Source: Aedes albopictus
Taxonomy: Eukaryota > Arthropoda > Insecta > Diptera > Culicidae
Direction of reading: 5' to 3'
Assembly (NCBI RefSeq): GCF_035046485.1
Contig: NC_085138.1
Coordinates: forward strand, 6,385,409-6,449,408
Length of the DNA: 64,000 nt
The notes under the pieces were generated by a model, which was given only the letters and a program-made list of their open reading frames with translations, was not told the DNA's origin and searched no databases. A program made the translations under genes and the position numbers. This document shows, one piece after another, positions 54,701 to 64,000 of this stretch (position 1 is the stretch's first letter; each line of letters opens with the position of its first letter).

Positions 54701-54900
54701 CTGTAGATCCATCCCAAATTAGAACCATTGATAGACAACTAGTTAAGCAACTGACAGTGAAAAATTTTGAGAATTTTTGATGTATTTTTCGGAAAGTTAT
54801 AGCTAGTTTTCCATTTTTTGAAAAGTGAAAATTTTGCCTGTCCCGATCATTTTGTCCGTCCCCTGAAAGTGTCATCCCCGTATCAATTTGTGTAAATTTT
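54701..54900 (-). repeat. second copy of the 44691 dispersed repeat
   Basis: Inverse of GGGGATGACACTTTCAGGGG, GGACAGGCAAAATTTTCAC and CAAAAATTCTCAAAATTTTT, aligned to 44700-44830. Confidence 0.6.
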
Positions 54901-55600
54901 AATTTGATACACATTACAATTCGAGAATTACGACCGCCAGACTCTCTCTCCTCCACGAGACCAATCCCATGAAAAAAAAATCAAAATCTCTTGAACCCTT
55001 TGTAGGGTTTCTTCAAGATTTGCAGAGACATTTTACAAGATATAAAAACGGAAGAAATAGACAAATACTACGGAAAAGTCCAAAAAATACACCCGAGAAT
55101 TCTAGCATAAGTTTTTTCCACGAGTTCCTCAAGAAATTAACCAGGATTTCTTTTTTTTTTTAATCTTTTAATAATTCAACCAGAAATTCGAAATATGCTT
55201 TCGATGAATTTTGCCCGGGATTTTATCTGAGAACACCACCATTTGCTTTTGTTTGAAATTTCTCATTTTTTCAGCAAATTTTAAGAATTCGGAATTCAGA
55301 AAAAAAGTTAAAAAAAAAACATACAAAAATAAGAAATTTATATGCTTTTTCCAATTCTGCAGGAACTCTTGCCTTAGCATTTATCAATTATCATTTTTTT
55401 AACAGTTTCGCTAGTATTTTTTTCATTATTTGAAACACTTTCAAAGATTTCTCCTACTTTTATTCTGACTCCAAAAAATCATCTAGGAACTCTTACAAAA
55501 ATAAAATTTTTTGGATTTTTTCCAGAAGCAGGAATGGGAACGCTTACTTGCAAAGAGTTACATTCACTTGCTACTATCTCAGTTCAAAACTCACAACTTC
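54901..55600. other. AT-rich spacer
   Basis: Poly(A) and poly(T) runs with scattered TTCTCA/AATTC units; perhaps an extremely decayed 12-bp array. No gene. Confidence 0.3.
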
Positions 55601-56407
55601 CTTTGGTAAATAGTTCAAAAGTGTCTAATAGAAGAACCAGCGATTCCTTCAGACGATTTCTCAGGAAATTCATTAAAAAAATTTGCCAGGAATACATTCT
55701 GTGATTTCTCTGAGAACTCCTTCAGAAATTCTTCCAGGGATTCCTTTAGATTTTTTGTCCAACATTTCCTAGAGATTATCCCAGAAGTTATTTTAAGAAT
55801 TCTTTTATGAAACCTTCCTTGGATTCCTTTCGGAATCGCTTCATAGAGTCATTTAGAAAATCTTATCTCAGAAATTCTTCTATAGATTCCTTTTGAAACT
55901 TATTTCAGAACGTCTTCCATGGATTGTTTCAGAATTTCCTATAGAATTTCCGTCAGATTTTCTTCCAGAGGATCCTCCAGAAAATTCTCCAAGCATTCAT
56001 CTGGAAAACCTTTTGTAAGTTTCTTCAGATTTGTCTCATATTTTTTTTAGAAATCCGTATGGATTCTTTCAGAAATGCTTTCATGAATTACTGGAAGAAT
56101 TTTTTTCAGAATTCCTGAATGGTATGTTATTGGAACATTTGGAACTCCAAACGTACACTGAGGCAGTGAGTTGCTCCCAACGTGATGCAATGGGAAGGTT
56201 AAAAAATCCTGCTCCTATCTTTGGAGATTTTAGAAGAAATTTTAGAAAAATTCCTGGAGGGATTCCAGGACAAAAGTTTCTGAACATATCTCAGAGGGAA
56301 TTCTTGGATGAATGCCTGGCAGAATAACTGAAGTAACTCTTTAAGATACCTCCTTAGCTCCTAAAAAATCCGATAAAAAAAACTGTGCAGGAACTTTAGA
56401 AGTGATT
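55601..56407 (+). repeat. degenerate 12-bp minisatellite (ttcc orientation), with a micro-MITE end
   Basis: GATTCCTTCAGA-type units. At 56180-56203 TGATGCAATGGGAAGGTTAA is the end of a relative of the 83-bp MITE at 30125. After it, the orientation changes to gga. Confidence 0.6.
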
Positions 56408-56415
56408 CCAAGGGA

Positions 56416-59400
56416 CAAGGGCGTAGCCAACTTTTCGGTCAGGGGGGGGCAAGCACCCTTAGTAAATATGTAACTACTTGTTTTTATAACTAAACGCAAC
56501 ACGATGAAATTGAATACAATAACATTATATTCTAAAAGCTTTATTTAACCCATAACCCTGTTGTATTTTGTACAATACGTTAAAAAAGCTCGCCTGATCT
56601 ACACAAATGCTGGTGCTGGTGGCGGTGACCAATTTCTGGAAGATTAAGGATTTTTATTTACTCGTGCATTATTTTGCTCTGATTTTTATGTCAATGTCTA
56701 CAAAACATTCATCAGAAATTATAGCTGAACTCTTTTGGAAATTACGAACTCTTTTGAGGATTAACCTAGAATTTCCTGGTTCCTGTATGCGTCCATTTTA
56801 AATTATCTTCCAATACTATTGGCTGGAGAAATTCCTTCATAACTTTTTGAATTTTTGAATTCCAGAAGGAATCCCTGTAAGAATTTCAGAAAATAAACCT
56901 GTACGAATTCCTGGATAAATTATAGGAGGAATACCTAGTGAAATTTCAGAAGAGATCTCATGAGGAAATCCTAGAAGAAATCCTAGATAAATTTCTGGAG
57001 GATTCCTTGGAGGAAATTCCTGGAGGAATTCTGGGCGGAATCCTTAGTAAAATTTGGAATGCCTGTAGAAACTTCTGAGCAAATTCCTGGTGTTATTCCT
57101 GGAGGAATTCGTGGACTAGACCCAGCAGGAATTCCTGGAGAATTTCCTTGAGTAATTTTTTGGGTGAATTCTTGGAGCAATCCCTGGGAGAATTCCGGAA
57201 GAAATTCCTGAAGAAATCTCCAGAGGAATTCTGGGAGGAATTGCTGGAGAAACTTCTGAAAAAAAAAATCCCTTGAGAAATTCTAGGAGGATTTCCTGAA
57301 AGAACACTTGGAGGAATTCCTGGAGGATTCTTTGGTGGAATCTCTGGAATTATCCCTTGAAAAATTTGTGGAGAAATCCCTGAAGTAAGTCCTGGAGGAA
57401 TCTCTGGAGGAATGTCTGGAGGAATCCCTGAAAATTTCCTCAAAGTATTCCTGGAGAATTTCCTGGAAGAATCTCTGAAGAAATCCCTAGAGGATTTCCA
57501 GGAGAAATTCCTGGACGAATTGCTGGCATAATTCGTGAAGGATGCCAGCAGTATTCCAGAAGGAATTCCGGAAGGAATTCCTGGAGTATTTCCTGGAGGT
57601 ATTCCTGGAAAAGTTCCTGGGGAAATTCTTAGATAACATCCCGGAGGAATACATGGAAGAGTTCCTAGTGGTATTCCCATGGAAATTTCTTGGGAAAACC
57701 TAGAGGGATTCTTGAAAGAACTACTGGATGAATATCTAGAGGAATTTCCAGAAGAATTCTGAGAGATTTCTGTTTCTATTTCTGTTATTTTTCTATTTCT
57801 GAATGAATCCCTCGAGAGATTCCTGGATGAATTTGTGGCTGAATTGCTGGTGGAGTTCCTGGAGAAATTCTCGAAGGAATTTCAGAAGGAACCCCTGGGG
57901 TATCCTTGAAGAAATACCTGGAGGAATCACTGAAAAGTTCCTGAAGGAATTCCAGGAGAATATTCTTGAAGAATTTCTGAAGAAATCTCTAGAGAATTTC
58001 CTGGAAGAATCTTTGGAGAAACTTCTGGAGGATTTCCTGAAGAAATCTTCAAAGAATTTTCTGAAGAGATTTTCCATGGAGAAATCTCTAAAGGAATCCC
58101 TTAAGCAATTCCTGATGGAATCTCGGGAGAAATTCATGTAGAAATACCTAGAGGAATTGCTGACATAATTTCTGAAAGATGCCCAGTAGCAGTTCCTGTA
58201 GAAATTTCTGGAGAAATTCCTGGGGGAGTTCCTGAAGAAATTCCCCAGTAATTATTTCTGGAGAAATTGTTTACATAATTTCTGAAGGATGTCCAGGAGC
58301 AGTTCCTGGATCAATTCCTAAATAAATTGCTGGAGGAATTCTTGAAAAATATCTTGGGATAGCTCCTGGAGAATTTCCTGCAATAGTTCTTGGAGATATT
58401 CCTGGATAAAATCCTGGATGTATGCCTGGAGGAATTTCTGGAGGTTCTCCTTTGGGAATTGCTGGCGGAATCCTTGAAGGAATCTCTGGAGGAATTCCTT
58501 CAACAATTTCTTGATGAATTTCTGGGGAAATCTATAGAGGAGCTCTGGGAGAAATTACTTGAAAAATCCCATGAGAAATTCCCGGAAGGATTTCTAGAGA
58601 AATCTTTGGAGGAATTCCTGAAAAAATCCTCGAACGAATTTCTGTAGAAATCCCTGGAAAATCCCTGAAAAAGTTCCTATACGAGTTTTCAGCGGAATTC
58701 CTAGAGAAATATCTGTAGCGATTCCTGGAGGGAAAACTGGAAGATTACTTGGCGGAATTTCTGGAAAAATTCCAGAAAGTATTCCTAGAAAAAATCCTGG
58801 AAGAATTTCTGAAGGAATCCCTGAAGGATTTCCTGTAGTAACTTCTGGATGATTTGCTGACATAACTTATGATGGAACTGCTTGGTTAATTCCTGGTGTA
58901 ATTCCTGGATAAATCCCTGACAAATTCCTTAAGGTATTGCTGGAGAATATTCTAGAAGAATTTCTGAAGAAATCCCAAGAGGATTTCCTTGAAGAATCCT
59001 TGGAGAAACTACTGCAGGATTTCTTGGAGCAATCTACAAAGAATTTTCTGAAGAGATTCCATGGAGAAATCTCTGAAGGAATCTCTTAAGCAATTGCTGA
59101 TGGAATCTCGGGAGAAATTCCTGGAGAAATACCTAGAGGAATTGCTGACATAATTTCTGCAAGATGTCCAGGAGCAATTTCTAGAGAAACTCCAGGAGAA
59201 ATTCCTGGGAGAATTCATGTAGACATTCCTGGGGTAATTCCTAGAGAAGTTCCTGGAGAAATTCCTGGAGGAATGCCTAGAGAAATTCCTTGTGATATTC
59301 CTTTGGGATTTTCTGGAGGAATCTCTAGAAGAATTCTAGGAAGAATTACTGGATGGATTTCTAGAGGAATTTTGGGAAATTTCTATTTCAATTCTATTAT

Positions 59401-62242
59401 TTTTCTATTTCTGAAAAAAATTCCCCGAGAAAATCCAGGAGGAATTTCTAGCGGAATTTCTAAAAGAACTCTTGGATAAATCCTTGAAGGAATTCCTGAA
59501 GAAATCCTTGGGGGATTCCTAGAAGAAGTTTGTAAAGAAATCCCTGCAGGAATTCCTGTAAAAATACTGATGGTATTTCTCCAAGAATTTGCTGGAAGAA
59601 TTTCTTTTGAAATCCATAGAGGATTCCCAGGAAGAATCTTTAGAGGAACTTATAGGGGATTTCCTGGAGTTATCTCCGGAGGATTTCCTGGAGGAATCCC
59701 TGAAAAAATCCTGAGGGTATTCCTGGAGAATTTCCTGGAAGAATTTTTGAAAAAATCCGCAGAAGATTTTCTGGAAAAATTCCTGGAGAAATTGTTGACA
59801 TAATTTCTGAAGGATGTCCAGGAGCAGTTCCTGGATCAATTCTTAGAGAGATGGCTGGCAGAATTCCTGAAGAAATTCTTGGGGTTATTCCTGGAGAATT
59901 TCCTGGAATAGTTCTTGGAGAAATTCCCAAATAAAATCCTGGAGGAATTGCTAGAAGTTCTCCTTTGGGAATTGCTGGCGGAACCCATGAAGGAATTCTA
60001 GGATGAATCTCTGTAGGAATTCTTTCAACAATTTCTGAACGAATTTCTGGGGGAATCTCTAGAGGAGCTCTGGGAGAAATTTCTGAAAAAAATCGCCTAA
60101 GAAATTCCCGGAGGGATTTCTAGAGAAATCTCTGGAGAAATCCTCGATCGAATTTCTGAAGCAAACACTGGAAAAATCACTAAAAAAAGTTCCTGGAGGA
60201 ATTTTTAGTCCTGGAGGAATGCCTGTAGCAATTCCTGCAGGGAATACTGGAAGATTTCTTGGCGGAATGTCTGGAAAAATTCCAGAAGGTATTCCTAGAA
60301 AAAATCCTGGAAGAATTTCTGAAGGAATCCTTGAAGGATTTCCTGGAGTAATTCTTAGAGAAATTCCTGAAGAAATTCGTTGATGAATCTCTTAGGGAAT
60401 TCGTACAGGAATACCAGAAATAATTCCTGAAGAAAACGCAGATGGAGTTCTTGAACAATTTCGGGAGGAATCCTTAGAAGAGTTTCTGGAGAAACTCCAG
60501 AAGGAATCCCGAAAGAAATTTCAAGAGGAATTACTAAGGGAATCCCTAAGCAGTTCCTGGAGGAAGTACTTAAACAATTCCTAGAAAAGTTCCTTAAAAA
60601 ATACAAGGAGGAATTGCTGGAGAAACCCTGAAAAGTGTTCGTGGGAGAATCTTTGGAGGATGTTTTTAAATAAGTTGTTCCAGAAAGAATCACAGAAGGA
60701 AGTCCCGAGTTAAGCCCTGCAGAAATTCTTGGAGGAATCCCTGCAGAATATCATAGAAGAATACCCGTAGAGATTAACGGAGGAATCTCTAGAAATACTC
60801 CTGGAGGAATCTCTAGAAGAATTCCTGAAGGAATTTCTGGAGAAATCTCTATACGCATTTCTGTATTTAACCTTGGATGAATTTTTAGGGTAATCACTGC
60901 AACAATTCTCAGAGGATCCCTGGAATAATTAGAGGAATCTCTGAAGAAATTCATGGAGGAATCTCAGTAAAATTTCTGAAGAAATTTCAGATGGAATCCT
61001 TGGAGAAATCCTGAAGGAATTCTAAGAAATGAACTCCGCGAGAAATCCCTGTAGCAATTCCTGAAGAAACCCCAGTAGAAATCCTGGAAGCAATTCCTAG
61101 AAGCATTCCTAAGGGAATTCCTAAACAGTTCCTGGAGGAAGTATTGGATTATTTTTTGGAGGAGTTCCTGGAAGAATGCCAAGAAGAACTCCTGAAGGAA
61201 TTCTAAAAAGTGTTCCTGGGAGAACCCTTCTAGATTTTTTTTTTAATAATTCCTGGAGTTGTTCCTGAAAGAAATACAGAAAATATTTCTGGGTGAATAT
61301 TTGGAGGAATGCTTGAAGGAAAACATGTAGCAATCCCGGAAGCAATCCCATGATGAATTCCTTAGAAAATCCCAGGAAAGCTTTCTTAACAAATTCCTGG
61401 AAGAATTTCTGTAGGAAAAAAATGAAGGCATCCATGTCTGCAATATTTTTTTGGACGAATTATTGTTGGAATCTTTGGACGGAGTCTCAAAACAATGTTT
61501 TGTATAATGATTTAAAGAACTCCTGGAAATTCCTGGTGGAATTATCAAAAAAAGCACTGGAACAATCACTGGAGGAACTTCTAAAGATATCCCGGCAGAA
61601 ATTCCCAGAGGAATGTCTGGTGAAACCCATAGAGATATTCTGGAAAAACTCTCTGGAGCAATCCATGCTAGAATTACTGAAGGAAGCTATGGAAAATTCT
61701 TGAAGGAATTCATCGACGTATCCTTGCAGAAGCATCTGTAAAAAAACTGAAGGAATCGTGGGAGGAATTCTTGAAGCATTTCTTGGAACAAACCCTGAAA
61801 AAACTATCTGAACCCTGCAAGATGACCATGGAAGAATTCACGAAAGGGAAACTCCTAGACAGGTCCCTTGAGGATTTTCTGAAAGAATTCTTTGGAGAAG
61901 TTCTTGAATAAATGCCTAATGGAATTTCTGGAGATGTCCTTGAAAAAAATTGTAAAGAAATCCCAGGTATTATTCTATTAGCATGACGTATGTTTGAATT
62001 GAATACAAGTGAAATATGAACTTGGCAAAATTTCCTGTTATTCTTAAGAAAATAAGGTTTGGTAATTGTGGATAAAAACCTAAATTATTAGAATAGTCTA
62101 CTCTAGAGAATAGTTTTTTTTTAATTTTTCCTGAAACTCTTTAATTTTTGATAATCTTTGAGTCGGCTCGAATTTAAAAAAAATTGCGGCCAGGGGGGGG
62201 GCACGCCCCCCCCCCCCCTGCCCCCCTCTGGCTACGCCCTTG
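56416..62242. mobile_element. hAT-like non-autonomous element (5827 bp) carrying minisatellite
   Basis: Left end CAAGGGCGTAGCCA, right end GGCTACGCCCTTG, with runs of G (left) and C (right) just inside both. The 8-bp sequence CCAAGGGA flanks the element on both sides (56408-56415 and 62243-62250). An 8-bp duplication with GGCGTAGCC-type ends fits hAT. The ends (56416-56830 and 61960-62242) are unique sequence; nearly all the rest is 12-bp minisatellite. No transposase frame. Confidence 0.85.
56840..61955 (-). repeat. 12-bp minisatellite array (gga orientation) with higher-order repeats
   Basis: 12-base units throughout. Larger blocks recur: 57971 onward at 58958 onward (987 bases), and 58291-58830 at 59816-60350 (about 1.51-1.53 kb). 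The segment 61370-61700 is paralogous to parts of 1-480 and 40001-40500. Open frames are tetrapeptide repeats. Confidence 0.88.
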
Positions 62243-62250
62243 CCAAGGGA

Positions 62251-62324
62251 AAAGATTGCTTCAGAAGTTTAGGGAGGGATTCGTGGAGAAATCCAGAGAA
62301 TTTCTGAAAGAATCTCTTTAAAAA
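62251..62324. repeat. short minisatellite remnant
   Basis: GGAGAAATCCAGAGAATTTC-type units, flanking the insertion site of the hAT-like element. Confidence 0.5.
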
Positions 62325-62545
62325 AATCTGCATCTGGGTCCCGAGATGAACTAGCCTACCCAGTCAACCAGTCATCGTATAAGATGGTGTATAAGATGTT
62401 AAAGTGGAGGCGATATGCGTACATTTTACATGCGCCTAAATGAAGGCATGCACGCATATGGCCTCCACAACAACATCTTATACGATGACTGGTTGTCTGG
62501 GTAGGGTTAAAAATCTCGTTAATACAGACAAAAAAAAAACTGCAG
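62325..62545 (+). mobile_element. SINE (family 3) 3' part, split by a MITE
   Basis: GGTCCCGAGATGAACTAGCC before, and GGGTTAAAAATCTCGTTAAT after, the MITE at 62359-62501. Together they match the uninterrupted sequence at 27998-28045 (inverse). Ends in an A run at 62530-62539. Confidence 0.75.
62359..62501. mobile_element. 143-bp TA-flanked MITE
   Basis: CCCAGTCAACCAGTCATCGT and the inverse of CCCAGACAACCAGTCATCGT, continuing ATAAGATG. TA at 62357-62358 and 62502-62503. The inner arms ATATGCGT / ACGCATAT also pair. The SINE copy at 27976-28118 is the empty site. Confidence 0.88.
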
Positions 62546-63148
62546 AAATCCTTGCCGAAATTGCAGACGCAGACAAAAAGACAAAAGTATTGGTAAAACT
62601 CTGAGGGATGGCGTGGTTATTATTGTTCTGACTTTTCATTATGGGGAAATTCAATCCGATGCTGGGTCCCCATTTCCCAGTTTTATTTGTAACCTCTTAC
62701 AAATTTTTAGGAAATTTCCTACAGTATTTTTGTCAGAAATTACTCCGAAGAAATTTTTTTTACTATTCTTAAAAAAAATCCTGCAATAGTTCTTCCAATT
62801 TTCCAATAATGAGAAACTTTTGCTTCAAAAATGACGAAACCCTTTCAAAGTCGCAAATTCTTCCAAGAACTTCTCCGAGAATTCATCCACAAACTTTCTC
62901 TCAAATACTGTGAGAAACTTGTTCAAAAATTTCTTCAAATAATTATTGTAGGAGTCCCCCTCAGTTTTATGAAACAAACTCTTTCAGGAGTTCTGCCAAA
63001 AATCTCTTCCAAATTTAGCATGAACATATTCCAGTTGTTGCTGAACGAACGTTTGGGCATGAATCTTAATTGATTTTTTTTGCATTCATTGCACAATGAT
63101 CCAAATCCACGTTTTAGCAAAAACGAATTATCAATGTCAAGCTTTTGT
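62546..63148. other. spacer with weak minisatellite
   Basis: 62690-63000 has decayed TTCTTCCAA/GAAATT units. No gene is supported by the short frames at 62831-63073. Confidence 0.35.
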
Positions 63149-63152
63149 TTAA

Positions 63153-63650
63153 CGCTCTAATACCCAATTTTTTTTTTTTATCTAAATATCATTTACCGTC
63201 GTCTAAAATCGATTTAAACATGTTTTGGAAGATGATTGTTTTTAATTCTCGATTTTTTTAATTTTGGTTTTTGATTTTTCTAATTTTTATTTTTGAACAT
63301 CCCTGCAGTTTTATATTTTTCCTGGAAGCCTGTTTTGGTACAACGATTTTTTTTAAAGACGAAAACATTTTGAGATTTTATGATCATTGTTAAAATATTT
63401 TTATTTTTATTTTTTTCCATGGGAAGTTTTATTTTCCGTGTAACTTTTATGAAAATTATTTAAGTGTGTATTCAACTCCCTCAAACTCTTTTACTACAAT
63501 AGAATGATTGAGGAAAAATTTAAAATACGTTAATTGTTGCGATTAAATACTAAAGAAACAATGACAGCTGGATGGTGAAAAAAACATCATTTTTTTAATG
63601 ATTTTTAAAAAATGGCCATATGCTTTAAAAGACACCAAAGTCGTTCGAGA
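63153..63650 (-). mobile_element. TTAA-flanked piggyBac-type MITE, copy C (right end missing)
   Basis: TTAA at 63149-63152, then CGCTCTAATACCCAATTT and the shared interior (CGTCGTCTAAAATCGATTTA, CATGTTTTGGAAGATGATT) in the orientation of copy B. Similarity stops near 63650, before the GGGTATTAGAGGG end, so it is truncated or recombined. Confidence 0.8.
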
Positions 63651-64000
63651 TAACATTGCCTGCAAACTTTGCTGATCTACTAGTTTGCATATAACAATTT
63701 TTCTTCAAAATTTTCTGCTTAAAAAAACTCAAAAACGGTTTGTTGGATTGAAGTGATGTGTTAGAAGATGTTTGAGGATATTAGAAGGACTTTTAGAAGA
63801 AAAGTACACTGAGAGTACTGTTCATCGCGAATCTATGTTAGATGTCATATAATTCCAATTTTCCAAAAACCTTACCTTCGAAATTTATGTCAGGGCATTT
63901 TTTTTTTTATTATCGTACAAATTGGGCCGAAGGGTCTCAGATTTTCATGAAACTTTTTCCACAGGCAGGGCTCATGGATATATGAACAAAAAAAAAATGA
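63651..64000. other. AT-rich end of window
   Basis: ATTATCGTACAAATTGG at 63909-63925 also occurs near 35998-36014, indicating another dispersed repeat. No gene seen. Confidence 0.35.

Noticed and set aside
28481..61735. Many long frames reading EEFLEE, GIPPGIP or NSSRDSS
   Set aside because: A 12-base repeat gives a four-residue repeat in every one of six frames; overlapping frames on both strands and lack of start context argue against genes or collagen-like proteins.

Overview
The window looks like accessory, transposon-dense nuclear DNA from an Aedes-type mosquito. The evidence is two full copies and one fragment of a tRNA-headed SINE matching Feilai, many short TA-, TTAA- or 8-bp-flanked inverted-repeat elements, AT-rich spacer, two 500-N scaffold gaps, and one intact insect ionotropic-receptor gene. 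No bacterial-type operons, rRNA or genuine tRNA genes are visible.

Layout. 1-1017: tail of a minisatellite-bearing hAT-like element inserted in a truncated CACTA-like element. 1049-2038 and 16990-17433: two 444-bp direct repeats (LTR-like, with heat-shock-element motifs, TATA box and AATAAA); the left one is split by a 538-bp hAT-type MITE. Exactly between them lies a 14.95-kb TIR element (2039-16989). It carries a 4-kb, 88-bp satellite and, on the minus strand, two genes that can share one first exon: an 847-codon zinc-finger transposase and a roughly 473-codon accessory protein. Each has one small lesion, and the transposase is also split by a MITE. 17434-27440: degenerate repeat families, MITEs and SINEs. 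27557-31005: a Tc1-like TIR element filled with a 12-bp minisatellite, another MITE and SINEs. 31116-32651: the only intact host gene, a divergent ionotropic receptor. 33235-44690: large 12-bp-period minisatellite arrays that change orientation. 44690-50280: repeat elements with internal satellites, including a 146-bp array. 50285-50880: a decayed, possibly receptor-derived gene. 50897-53212: a TA-flanked element full of GAAACGC repeats, then SINEs. 56416-62242: a 5.8-kb hAT-like element with an 8-bp target duplication, again packed with the 12-bp minisatellite. 62325-64000: a SINE split by a MITE, and a third copy of a TTAA-flanked element.

The strongest biological unit is the CMC/CACTA-like transposon. 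Its exon phases fit so that one 52-nt first exon splices either to the transposase exon or, skipping it, to seven downstream exons. This resembles the two-product logic known for plant En/Spm. The most unusual structural points are the 444-bp repeats abutting both transposon ends, and the same 12-bp minisatellite lying inside unrelated transposon superfamilies.
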